Source of the DNA: Fimbriimonadales bacterium
GTDB taxonomy: Bacteria > Armatimonadota > Fimbriimonadia > Fimbriimonadales > Fimbriimonadaceae
NCBI GenBank assembly: GCA_026392145.1
Contig: JAPLCS010000256.1
Coordinates: 1 to 16,931, forward strand
Length of the DNA stretch: 16,931 bases
Direction: 5' to 3'
Positions within the stretch are counted from its first letter, which is position 1; each line of letters opens with the position of its first letter. Shown here piece after piece: positions 1 to 7,280 of this stretch. A model generated the notes under the pieces. The model made no database searches and was not told where the DNA came from. It saw nothing but the letters and a program-made list of their open reading frames with translations. The translations under genes were made by a program, and so were the position numbers.

Positions 1-818
1 GATTTCCAGTCTTGCTTTTCAAGAGTTGTGAAGTCTGTCTCTCCGTTTTTGAATAGATTGAGCCTGGTTGCTGAATCTTTTACTATTTTTCTTTCAATCC
101 CTTCAATCAGTGGCTTTTCGCCGAAGTACTTCTCATTTTTTACTAGCTTGACGACTTGCTCGGGCTTGTATTCTGAGAGGATGAAGGGACCGGAGGCGAT
201 AGATTCTTGTGGAGAGGATATCTCTTTCAATCCGACCGATTGTTTCACGATTCGGCAACATAAATAGGTTAGTTTGCCTAGGAAATATGGCTTTGGTTGG
301 TCCAAAGTGACCTCAAAGGCTTGTGGTCCGGTTACAACGACCCCGGAAAGCGTTGTTGCCTTTCCGGAGAGGATATCTTTGGCACCGACGATGTCCCCCA
401 AGTATGTTTCTGCAGTCGCAGACCCAATTTTTATGTTGAGAGCTCTTTCCCAGGAGGTTTTTACGTCATCGCTTGTAATCGGGGAACCATCGGAAAATTG
501 TGCTGAATTGAGAACAAATTTATATTTCTTGCCGTTTTCTTCTGTGGTCCATGACTTAGCTAGAGCCCCGATAATTTCGTTGGTTTCGTCGTAATCAACA
601 AGTGGCGCATAAACATTGCTCAGGATGTCAATCGTCTCAATATCTTGTGCCTTCGCTGGGTCTAAAGTCGTAGGGCTAGTAGCTAGTGCGTATCGTAAAG
701 TATTCGCATCGGCACCACCGATCCTTTTAGAAAATCCTCCTTGACTATTGTTCCCGCACCCTGTAAGTGAAGTAGCGAGTCCTATGGTAATGACAAGCGA
801 TATTTCCCAATTCTTCAT
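1..818 (-). CDS. Extracellular solute-binding lipoprotein, family 5 (partial)
   Basis: Reading the minus strand from the ATG at 818 gives 272 uninterrupted codons that run off the left edge, so the C-terminal part is missing. The N-terminus has a short hydrophobic signal ending in the lipobox L18-T-G-C21, which predicts lipid attachment at Cys21 and a periplasmic location. The mature part begins with TLRYALATSPTTLDPAKAQD, then a segment like LAKSWTTEENGKKYKFVL and 'FSDGSPITSDDVKTSWERAL'. These are hallmark blocks of the SBP_bac_5 (OppA/DppA) family, the binding proteins of peptide, nickel or sugar ABC importers. The ligand cannot be told from this half, and no permease or ATPase gene is visible; they could lie off the left edge. 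No clear Shine-Dalgarno precedes the ATG. I am sure of the family, not of the substrate. Confidence 0.9.
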   Translation of the reverse strand, partial: MKNWEISLVITIGLATSLTGCGNNSQGGFSKRIGGADANTLRYALATSPTTLDPAKAQDIETIDILSNVYAPLVDYDETNEIIGALAKSWTTEENGKKYKFVLNSAQFSDGSPITSDDVKTSWERALNIKIGSATAETYLGDIVGAKDILSGKATTLSGVVVTGPQAFEVTLDQPKPYFLGKLTYLCCRIVKQSVGLKEISSPQESIASGPFILSEYKPEQVVKLVKNEKYFGEKPLIEGIERKIVKDSATRLNLFKNGETDFTTLEKQDWK

Positions 819-848
819 TAAGCTAGTTTGACATTCTAACTTCCTGTG

Positions 849-877
849 TTGCTACCAGGCGCACAAATGTGTAAAAT
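849..877 (+). promoter_or_regulatory. Candidate sigma-70-type promoter of the 939-3038 gene
   Basis: TTGCTA (849-854) and TAAAAT (872-877) are separated by 17 bases. They match the -35 box at 4 of 6 and the -10 box at 5 of 6 positions. Transcription would begin near 884, leaving a leader of about 55 bases. The region is the 120-base divergent spacer between the lipoprotein gene and the secreted-protein gene. This is a prediction from motif and spacing only. Confidence 0.4.
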
Positions 878-938
878 GGGGAAGAGGATTGGTGCGCGTT
901 CTTCAGTCGCGAGTTGAAGGCGCCCAAAGAACACTCAG

Positions 939-3038
939 ATGAATAAATTTTCTCTTTCATTATTGGCTGCACTTGTTGGTGTCAGCGTGGTTCATGCTCA
1001 ATTCACACCTGGGACACTTATTGTTGGTCGGGCAGGTAATGGCACGACTTACTCAACAAGCGGTCAGGGTGGATTCTCATTGTACAGTTCTTCCAAATTG
1101 GTTGGAGCACCCTCAGTCGCTTATGCGTTTCCTCTCAATAATGGAACTGCTCACACCGCAGGGACTAACACTTTTACCACTTCGATTATTAACGATGATG
1201 GAAAGTTGACTCGAAGCCCTAATGGAATGTTTTTGGGAGTTGCAGGATTTGCTACCTCAACTGCTCTCAATGATATTTCAAGTAGTTCTGCCAGCAGACG
1301 AATTGTTCAGGCACCTTTCACTTCTAACCTGACTAACAATGCTTCGTTTAGTTTTATTAACCCGACCACTACGCTGGGTGGTGGCGATATTCACAGCGCC
1401 ATTACATTGACTGGTGCTGGAACTTGGGTTGCAAACGTTTCTGGTCTTTGGTACTTTGCGAGTGGAAGCAACGTTGGTGTTCAAATATTGCAATCACCGG
1501 AACCTGTCTACTCGTTCACCATTGCCGGTGGAAATATTTTTTACGTTGGGAACTCAGGTTGGAATCGAATCAATGGCACGCCAACTACAGCCGGTCAGAT
1601 TCCTGTAAACCTTTCAACCGATAGCACCCTTCAAATGGTTGACTTTATCGACGGTCAGAATGCGATTGTTGCATCTTGGACTACGGACGGACTCCGAAAG
1701 ATGAGCTTGAGTTCCGGTAACTGGGGAAACACTAGTGGTGGAAATGCTCTTACATTCACCACCATCAGTGCGGCTGCACCTGACTTGTCAAATATTGCCA
1801 CAGATGGAATCAGAGCCTACTCCGTTGAATATTCTGCATTGGACGGAACCGTTCTTCGGGGATATCCAAGTGTTACCGGAGCTACAACTCCTGTGACATT
1901 GCATACTTCGGGTGCCAATACTAGCTACCGTGGATTAGCACTTGCGCCTGAGCCAAGCATTATCAGTTCGGACTATTCTAAAACAGCCGGTGTTCAGCGG
2001 TTCGCAATGCGAGTAGCTGGAACTGCCAGTGATGCTTACATCAAGGCGGTTCGAATCGGAAATGTTAATTTTTCTGATTATCGCTCTGCAACCACTGTTG
2101 CGACTATTGGGTACAAGGGGCAGATTCAAGATATGGCTGTGGATAACAACGGCAACACCTTGATGCTTAATGTTGTTCCTAATGCAACATTTACAGGTTA
2201 CGTTTATTCGATTATTCGAGTTTCTGCAGACGGTACTCAAACAGATGAAGGGCCGTTGACTTCAGGCGTTCCTAGCCAAGCTGCTCCTGCTGGATTCGTT
2301 CCAGTAGCCTTGGCTGCTCACCCTACAAATGGAACGGCTGCAGTGCTGCTACAAAATTCTACGTCTAATCAGTGTCAAATTGGATTGGTAACTCTTCCAG
2401 CATCGATTGGTTCTGGTGTCAGTTCAATCACTAACTGGGGTGCTTACCTTTCATCAACAGGATCACACAGAGCTGTTGATGTTGCTTATAATGCGTCTGG
2501 AGACTTGAGAGTGCTCTTTAGCGGTTTCTCCGGTGGTAACGGTAGTAACGAAGTTATCGCAATTACGGGGTCTGGCGCTCTTGCCAGCACCTCCTTCAGC
2601 ACCATGTCAGGAATTGCTAACTTGAGTGCAATATCATTTGCCTTCGATGGTAACGGTGATGCCAGAATCCTCCTTTCAGGAAGAGCTAATGGAAGACCTA
2701 ATCAGTTCCGAGTTGATACATCCACCTCTGGTTCAACAAGTCCTCTCGCAGCAGGAACCTCGTACACTCAGGATAGTAGCGTGAATAACACGGTGACTTC
2801 ACAGCCAATTTACTCACAGGGTTGGGCAATAGGCTTGAACTACGATGCTGGGACAAGTAATCCAGTTGTTACTTTTGCAGGATCTAATGGTTCATTGAAT
2901 ACAACCACTCTCGCTGGTGACCAAAGGTTGAACATTCCAGGTTCGTTCAGAGCTTGGCAGTTGAGTAAAACACAACAAATGCGGCTCAACTTGCAACCTA
3001 TCGGTTCATGCCGGGTTACAACCTCAACTAATCGCTGA
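939..3038 (+). CDS. Large secreted beta-rich (propeller-like) protein, function unknown
   Basis: A 699-residue protein with a clear Sec signal peptide: MNKF, a hydrophobic core, and a likely cut after VVHA (residue 20). The mature chain is rich in Gly, Ser, Thr and Asn and made of short beta-like stretches with recurring D-G-x-G or N-G turns, for example DNNGN, FDGNGDAR, YNASGDLRV and TDGIRAY. This suggests one or two beta-propeller-like domains. The start FTPGTLIVGRAGNGT resembles, from memory, a set of bacterial extracellular proteins beginning F(T)xGNLVVYRVGxG; I cannot name a family with certainty. No cell-wall or PEP-CTERM anchor is visible. No strong Shine-Dalgarno precedes ATG 939. The last 24 codons look unlike a natural end: the -1 frame from about 2967 gives a smoother tail ending RFMPGYNLN at a TAA at 3029-3031, so a one-base indel in the AAAA run at 2967-2970 is possible. 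A small secreted-protein gene follows 16 bases downstream. Confidence 0.75.
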   Translation: MNKFSLSLLAALVGVSVVHAQFTPGTLIVGRAGNGTTYSTSGQGGFSLYSSSKLVGAPSVAYAFPLNNGTAHTAGTNTFTTSIINDDGKLTRSPNGMFLGVAGFATSTALNDISSSSASRRIVQAPFTSNLTNNASFSFINPTTTLGGGDIHSAITLTGAGTWVANVSGLWYFASGSNVGVQILQSPEPVYSFTIAGGNIFYVGNSGWNRINGTPTTAGQIPVNLSTDSTLQMVDFIDGQNAIVASWTTDGLRKMSLSSGNWGNTSGGNALTFTTISAAAPDLSNIATDGIRAYSVEYSALDGTVLRGYPSVTGATTPVTLHTSGANTSYRGLALAPEPSIISSDYSKTAGVQRFAMRVAGTASDAYIKAVRIGNVNFSDYRSATTVATIGYKGQIQDMAVDNNGNTLMLNVVPNATFTGYVYSIIRVSADGTQTDEGPLTSGVPSQAAPAGFVPVALAAHPTNGTAAVLLQNSTSNQCQIGLVTLPASIGSGVSSITNWGAYLSSTGSHRAVDVAYNASGDLRVLFSGFSGGNGSNEVIAITGSGALASTSFSTMSGIANLSAISFAFDGNGDARILLSGRANGRPNQFRVDTSTSGSTSPLAAGTSYTQDSSVNNTVTSQPIYSQGWAIGLNYDAGTSNPVVTFAGSNGSLNTTTLAGDQRLNIPGSFRAWQLSKTQQMRLNLQPIGSCRVTTSTNR

Positions 3039-3054
3039 TTATTATTCGGTGGTT

Positions 3055-3486
3055 ATGAAACGAAGTGCCGCTATCTTGATTCTTCTTGGTAGCGGTACTT
3101 TTGCGTTTGGAGACGCTTCTGGTCGATGGCAAGGTGTTGCGATGTTGAGTAATCAACGACTAACCGTGCCTGCCGAGGGTAACGAACTAGTGAAGCTTCA
3201 GATGAGTAAGGCCTTCATAAAGGGTGCACAATATTCTTTTGAGCTTAAACCGGGTGGAACTTTTTTGTCTACTGTTCGGATTCCTGATGGCAAGCCTCGG
3301 ACAGGAAAGGGCAACTGGTCTGTTGTAGGCAAGACGGTAATTCTGAAGTTCCGTGAAGAAAATCAACAGATTATTTCACGGCAGTTAAAGGGAACTCTTG
3401 GTCTAGATGGCAAGAGGATGAACATTATTATTCCTGGTTACCGAAATTTGCCAGATGTGACTATCTCTCTAAAAAAAATGCCGTAA
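3055..3486 (+). CDS. Small secreted protein, function unknown
   Basis: A protein of 143 residues from ATG 3055 (MKRSAAILILL...). A GTG two codons upstream (3049) would add only Met-Val, and the MKR start gives a cleaner signal peptide, with cleavage likely near TFAFG-DASG. The mature domain of about 120 residues has the pattern GRWQGVAM... FELKPGGTFLSTV... GKGNWSVVGKTVILKF... GTLGLDGKRMNI. The recurring G-x-W and 'GTW/GxW...L' turns resemble small lipocalin-like or calycin-type beta-barrels often found in secreted bacterial proteins, but I cannot assign a family. It lies 16 bases after the large secreted protein on the same strand, so the two are probably cotranscribed. Its end faces sufE with 12 bases between the stop codons. 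Confidence 0.7.
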   Translation: MKRSAAILILLGSGTFAFGDASGRWQGVAMLSNQRLTVPAEGNELVKLQMSKAFIKGAQYSFELKPGGTFLSTVRIPDGKPRTGKGNWSVVGKTVILKFREENQQIISRQLKGTLGLDGKRMNIIIPGYRNLPDVTISLKKMP

Positions 3487-3496
3487 GACGGTTTTT
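3481..3496. terminator. Weak hairpin with T-run between convergent genes
   Basis: CCGT (3481-3484), loop AAG, ACGG (3488-3491) followed by TTTTT (3492-3496), and preceded by an A-rich stretch that would serve as the T-run on the other strand. It overlaps the stop codon of the small secreted protein and lies just past the sufE stop. The stem is only 4 bp, so this is a tentative bidirectional terminator. Confidence 0.3.
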
Positions 3497-3498
3497 AC

Positions 3499-3918
3499 TT
3501 ATGAGAGATTTGCGAGATGCTTTGAGACCCGAAGCATATTGGTGAGGCCGAGATTCTTGCCCATTGAGAGTTCGTTCCCAAAAATTTCGAACACTATTTG
3601 GTCGTCAATCGCATTGATTTCCTGAACCGTACAGTTTTCGAGACCAGCCGTTAGAATGGCTGCCATTGCCATGGCGCTGATGCCTTGAGGATTATCAACT
3701 GCGTATCCAAAGCGGAATCGATCTTCCATTTTTGTCAAACGCACGTATACTTCAGATTCACACCCTGGTACTTTGCTATTCTCATCTCGAGGAAATGCCT
3801 CTCTTGATGGGTGTTTGTATTCGTCTGCAAACCCAATCAATGTTTCTATGCGATCTTGACGGTCTGGAAACATTGCAAGGGTATCAAGATATTCTTGCAA
3901 CTTAGTCGGGTTTGCCAT
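3499..3918 (-). CDS. sufE: SufE-family cysteine desulfuration protein
   Basis: A protein of 139 residues from ATG 3918; a GTG at 3921 would add one residue. It matches the full length of the SufE family. The diagnostic loop is V50-PGCESEVYV, with Cys53 as the sulfur-accepting cysteine. The preceding FPRDENSK and the later FGYAVDNPQGISAMAMAAIL (residues about 70-90) are also typical of the family. Family role: SufE takes persulfide sulfur from a SufS-type cysteine desulfurase, stimulates it and passes sulfur to Fe-S cluster assembly in the cytoplasm. No sufS, sufBCD or iscS is in the window. It lies 67 bases downstream of a tandem rhodanese gene on the same strand. An SseA-SufE pairing of this kind is known in mycobacteria (Rv3283/Rv3284), which supports cotranscription. 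No good Shine-Dalgarno precedes the start. Confidence 0.93.
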   Translation of the reverse strand: MANPTKLQEYLDTLAMFPDRQDRIETLIGFADEYKHPSREAFPRDENSKVPGCESEVYVRLTKMEDRFRFGYAVDNPQGISAMAMAAILTAGLENCTVQEINAIDDQIVFEIFGNELSMGKNLGLTNMLRVSKHLANLS

Positions 3919-3985
3919 CACGAAAGTTTACTTGGTGGTAGACAGTGGGTGTTCTCAGGTGTGCCTTTTACAACAATGGGTGCTG

Positions 3986-4861
3986 TTACCGTTCTATGGG
4001 TACGCCGACTAAATTGCCCCACTCGGTCCATGAACCATCGTAGTTCCTGACTTTACTGTAGCCGAGAAGATATTTGAGAACGAACCAGGTGTGACTTGAT
4101 CGTTCTCCAATCCGGCAATACACAATCACATCATCGTTCGGATTTACTTGGGCTTCATTTTGATAGAGGTTTTTGAGTTCCTCTGCAGTTTTGAAGGTCC
4201 CATCGTCTGGATTAATTGCTCGCGCCCATGGAACGCTTTTGGCACCGGGGATATGGCCACCTCTTGTGGCGCCCTCATTGGGGTAATCGGGCATGTGGAG
4301 TCGGGTTCCGTTATACTCCTCGGGAGAGCGGACATCAATTAGCTTGCCAGGTGTATTCAGGTGGTTGAGCACATCATTGCGGAATGCTCGTACAGTTACA
4401 TCGTCTCGTTCGTTTACCGAATTACTCGCGGAACTTATTTCTGGTACATGCCTCGTTAATTCTCGAGCCTCCTTCATCCACTTTATTCGTCCACCGTCTA
4501 GAAGTCGAGTGTTGGTGAATCCAAAAAGCTCAAAAACCCAGAGAGCATAAGCAGCCCACCAGTTGTTTTTGTCGCCATAAAAAACGATGGTTTTGCTTGG
4601 AGTCGCACCGATTCTTGAAAGCAGTTTTTCGAACTGTTCGGAGTCCAAGTAGTCTCTTTGGAGTGGATCGTTGAGATCTCGAGTCCAGTCAATTTCGTAG
4701 GCTCCGGGAATATGTCCCGAGGGATAAAGGAGGGCATCCTCGTTAGATTCAACAATGATCACGTCTGGATTGTTGAGATTGTTCGCAACCCATTCCGTTG
4801 AAACAAGTTTATTTGCATAAGCATAACCGCGAGATTCAAAAATCGATTCAGTTTCAGACAT
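3986..4861 (-). CDS. sseA: Tandem-rhodanese thiosulfate/3-mercaptopyruvate sulfurtransferase
   Basis: A 291-residue cytoplasmic protein with two rhodanese domains (about 18-135 and 155-288). The N-terminal domain is the usual inactive one: [12 protein letters not shown] at 48-59 and [11 protein letters not shown] at the position of the lost active loop. The C-terminal domain carries [12 protein letters not shown] (174-185), [17 protein letters not shown] (201-217) and the active loop C249-R-I-G-E-R-S. The CRxGERS loop is that of the actinobacterial SseA/CysA-type enzymes rather than the CRKGVT of animal rhodanese or the CGSGVT of mercaptopyruvate enzymes, so the sulfur donor is not certain. 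The enzyme forms a Cys249 persulfide and transfers the sulfane sulfur to a thiophile. A good Shine-Dalgarno-like AAGGGAAAG (complement of 4865-4873) precedes ATG 4861. SufE follows downstream on the same strand, suggesting linked sulfur-trafficking functions. Confidence 0.93.
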   Translation of the reverse strand: MSETESIFESRGYAYANKLVSTEWVANNLNNPDVIIVESNEDALLYPSGHIPGAYEIDWTRDLNDPLQRDYLDSEQFEKLLSRIGATPSKTIVFYGDKNNWWAAYALWVFELFGFTNTRLLDGGRIKWMKEARELTRHVPEISSASNSVNERDDVTVRAFRNDVLNHLNTPGKLIDVRSPEEYNGTRLHMPDYPNEGATRGGHIPGAKSVPWARAINPDDGTFKTAEELKNLYQNEAQVNPNDDVIVYCRIGERSSHTWFVLKYLLGYSKVRNYDGSWTEWGNLVGVPIER

Positions 4862-4877
4862 GTTCTTTCCCTTGTTG

Positions 4878-4907
4878 TTTATCCCTCTTTGTATTGTGAC
4901 CTGTCAG
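4878..4907 (-). promoter_or_regulatory. Candidate promoter of the sulfurtransferase-sufE pair
   Basis: On the minus strand CTGACA (4907-4902) and GATAAA (4883-4878) are separated by 18 bases, matching -35 at 5 of 6 and -10 at 4 of 6. The predicted start near 4871 leaves a very short leader that would only just retain the Shine-Dalgarno. Motif evidence only. Confidence 0.3.
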
Positions 4908-4994
4908 CGAGGAGACGAAGATTTCTACGCGTGATTCCTTCTGCATTGGCGATAAAAAAAGTGATTCCTAAGAATCTTTGAATGAAAGGTTCAA

Positions 4995-7010
4995 ATGACT
5001 TTGAATAGTGGGTCGGTTTCCGGTGGTACATTCTTATCCGTCCTGAAAAAACTTTTTCACTTTTGCGTGCTTGCTGGTTTGACTGGAAGTTGTTTGGCCG
5101 ATGGGGTGCCAAGGTTAGAGGCTAAAAAACTGAGCCTTGCACCGACCATTGACGGTGTTCTTTCTCTTGGTGAGTGGGAGATGGCATCCAAGGTCGAAGC
5201 ATTGAGAGATCGGGTGACCGGGCAGTTCCCATCCTCTGAGTACCGAACTGAGGTTTACATGGGCTACAACAAGGAGGCAATCTATGTTGCCTTTTACTGT
5301 CACGATTCAGAGCCAGAAAAGATTGTTGGAAGGGAAATTCAACCTAATAGTGAGTTTCGTGGCGAAGACACAGTGACGGTTGACTTAAACCTCTTTGGAA
5401 CTCGTGCGTATGATCAGTTGAATGAGTTCATCGTTAACTCGATAGGAACGCAAACTGAACGAATTGCTGGAGGGCGATCCAGCAAACGTGAATGGCGAGG
5501 GCTTTGGACCGCGAAAACCAGTAAAGTCGCAGATGGTTGGATTTGTGAGATTGCCATTCCGTGGAAGATGCTTAATTTTCCCGAGAAGAAGCGATTAGAT
5601 GTTGATTTGAATTTAATTCGTAAACAGGGAAGGACGCTCTTTGAGCAGAGTTTGGCTAATTACCGGCCGAACCCGTTACCTGAATTGCAGGGCGTTTGGG
5701 AATCAGTTGAACCACCAGCGCCACCAAAGGCAAAACCACAGTTCTTGGCTTATTCGGCACTAGATACCGAGGGTGGTACGGTCACTTTGAGGCAGGGTCT
5801 GGATGCGAAGTATGCGTTTACTAGCTCGCTGAATGGTTTGGTCAGCGTTTCTCCAGACTTTCGCAATGTTGAGGATGTCATTGCTGGCAATGATTTTGTA
5901 CGAGTAGAGCGTTTTTTGAATGATCCAAGACCGTTCTTTCAAGAGGGATCAAACTTTTTTGAACTCACCGATCGATTCTCATTTGGAAGGATGTTTTACA
6001 CCCGCAGAATTTCTCAGTTCGATATTGGGATGAAAACATTTGGATTGATCAATCCGAAACTTTCGGTGGGTGCAATGCACACGAGCACCGTTGAAGGTGA
6101 GAAGTCAACAGTGGTTAAGTTCGCAAACACGATTTCTGGAACTCAAAGTCAGCGAGCATTTTTTACCACCACGAATCTTGGAGGTGTAGAAAATTCATCA
6201 TTCGGTGGAAGCATCAACAAAAGGTGGGACACCGTTGGGCTCTCGATGGAAGTTGCTGGCGAGAAAAATGCGGGTAGCAAACTGGATACCGCTGGCTCAT
6301 TTCAGGTGAGTTACAATCGACCAACTACTTATCTGTCCGCGAGGTACACCTGGGTCAGCCCTGAGTTTGGTCCTTCATTGGGATTTGTCCCATGGAGAGA
6401 CAGGAAGGGATTTAATTTCGCTGCTATGCTGAACCGAAATTGGCGATCTGGAATTTTTCGTGACTACGGAATTTTTGCCATTGCCAGTGAGTACCGAACT
6501 TATGATACAAACGAGATCCAAGAGGGTGGTTACTCTATTTCAGGAGACTTATCTACGATGTCAGATTTAGGTCTGAGCTTGGTGCGAACCTCTCAGACAT
6601 TCTTTGGGAAACGAGATGATATCACCGGATTTGGTTTGACATTTAACAAGTCAAATAGGTTCAAGCAATTGGGATTCTATACAGAAAGTGGAACGCGTGG
6701 AGACCGACCGTCCAGTTATTATTCATTGAACGGCACATTCCGAATTGGTAACAACTTTGATATTGGACTTCGGCAATCTCTGTTAGAGTTAGATGGAACC
6801 GATAAACAGACCATTCTTTCGGCTTTGTGGCAGAAGAGTAACGACACTACGATCTCAACTAGAATCGCGACGACTCCCGGTGGCACGAATGCTTATTTGA
6901 GTTTTCGTAAGGCAGGTAACGCAGGAGCCGAGTACTACATGATTTTGGGTGATCCCAACGCGTTATCCACCACGAATCGATTGAGCCTGAAGGCGATTTG
7001 GGCTTTTTGA
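4995..7010 (+). CDS. CBM9-like / DUF5916 outer-membrane beta-barrel protein
   Basis: A 671-residue protein with a signal peptide (core about residues 17-33, probable cut after SCLA35). Residues about 45-235 form a CBM9-like (DOMON-type) domain: the characteristic start LAPTIDGVLSLGEWEMA, then 'IYVAFYCHDSEPEKI', 'EDTVTVDLNLFGTRAYDQLNEF', 'DGWICEIAIPWKML' and 'LDVDLNLIRKQGR'. Residues about 250-671 match the DUF5916 type of C-terminal beta-barrel: 'VSPDFRNVEDVIAGNDFVRVERFLNDPRPFFQEGSNFFE' is a typical linker block, split here only by reading, followed by alternating strands. The chain ends in IWAF with a terminal Phe, as expected for a Bam-inserted outer-membrane barrel. Family members are often linked to polysaccharide handling, but the substrate is unproven and no glycosidase or TonB receptor is nearby. 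AAAGG (4985-4989) lies 5 bases before ATG 4995, supporting this start. It is divergent from the sulfurtransferase gene. Confidence 0.88.
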   Translation: MTLNSGSVSGGTFLSVLKKLFHFCVLAGLTGSCLADGVPRLEAKKLSLAPTIDGVLSLGEWEMASKVEALRDRVTGQFPSSEYRTEVYMGYNKEAIYVAFYCHDSEPEKIVGREIQPNSEFRGEDTVTVDLNLFGTRAYDQLNEFIVNSIGTQTERIAGGRSSKREWRGLWTAKTSKVADGWICEIAIPWKMLNFPEKKRLDVDLNLIRKQGRTLFEQSLANYRPNPLPELQGVWESVEPPAPPKAKPQFLAYSALDTEGGTVTLRQGLDAKYAFTSSLNGLVSVSPDFRNVEDVIAGNDFVRVERFLNDPRPFFQEGSNFFELTDRFSFGRMFYTRRISQFDIGMKTFGLINPKLSVGAMHTSTVEGEKSTVVKFANTISGTQSQRAFFTTTNLGGVENSSFGGSINKRWDTVGLSMEVAGEKNAGSKLDTAGSFQVSYNRPTTYLSARYTWVSPEFGPSLGFVPWRDRKGFNFAAMLNRNWRSGIFRDYGIFAIASEYRTYDTNEIQEGGYSISGDLSTMSDLGLSLVRTSQTFFGKRDDITGFGLTFNKSNRFKQLGFYTESGTRGDRPSSYYSLNGTFRIGNNFDIGLRQSLLELDGTDKQTILSALWQKSNDTTISTRIATTPGGTNAYLSFRKAGNAGAEYYMILGDPNALSTTNRLSLKAIWAF

Positions 7011-7073
7011 ACCTGTGAGCGACTGATTTGTCACCAAGATTGCCTTAGTTTTTCAGTTGCCTTTTTTTAGAAT

Positions 7074-7104
7074 TTGGTTCACTTTCGTACCGCGATAGTA
7101 TAAG
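7074..7104 (+). promoter_or_regulatory. Candidate promoter of the thioredoxin-like gene
   Basis: TTGGTT at 7074-7079, then either TAGTAT at 7096-7101 (16-base spacer) or TATAAG at 7099-7104 (19-base spacer). The predicted start lies around 7108-7112, next to ATG 7113, so the message would be leaderless or nearly so. No Shine-Dalgarno is present before ATG 7113, which agrees with this. Tentative. Confidence 0.3.
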
Positions 7105-7112
7105 ATTGTGGA

Positions 7113-7280
7113 ATGAAGGCACTCTTCAGCGGCACCAAAGTCGCGATTATTCTTGCTTCCTCGATAGGCGTTTCTGCAATGGGTATGGCTCAGGCGGCAA
7201 CCGCGGCACCACAAAAACCATTGACGATTGGAGACTCTGCTCCGGCTTTTCCGGTTGACGGTTATGCTAAAGAACGATAA
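7113..7280 (+). pseudogene. 5' fragment of a broken secreted thioredoxin/redoxin-like gene
   Basis: ATG 7113 opens a 55-codon frame: MKALFSGTKVAIILASSIGV, then a signal-peptide end around AQAATA, then KPLTIGDSAPAFPVDGYAK and a TAA at 7278-7280. The block 'GDxAPxFxVDGxxK' is the usual start of a TlpA/redoxin domain just after the signal peptide. In intact relatives about 60-80 residues with strand 1 and the W-C-x-x-C active site follow; here the frame stops instead. The rest of the domain continues in the next frame, starting within this fragment's end. The piece is therefore best read as the export signal and first strand of a gene that has lost its middle. Could be translated as a short secreted peptide, but I see no reason to expect function. 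Confidence 0.75.

Noticed and set aside
28..594. Plus-strand open frames of 79, 106 and 69 codons
   Set aside because: They are antisense shadows of the solute-binding lipoprotein gene, which has a clear signal, lipobox and family motifs on the minus strand.
7011..7073. Possible terminator after the DUF5916 gene (T-rich tracts TTAGTTTTT and CCTTTTTTTAG)
   Set aside because: The T-runs are not preceded by a hairpin; the two are an imperfect direct repeat of TTGCCTT plus T-run, not an inverted repeat.
7228..7263. TTG start of the 3' thioredoxin fragment
   Set aside because: The 12 codons from TTG 7228 are an out-of-frame reading of the redoxin start motif of the 5' fragment, not a real N-terminus.
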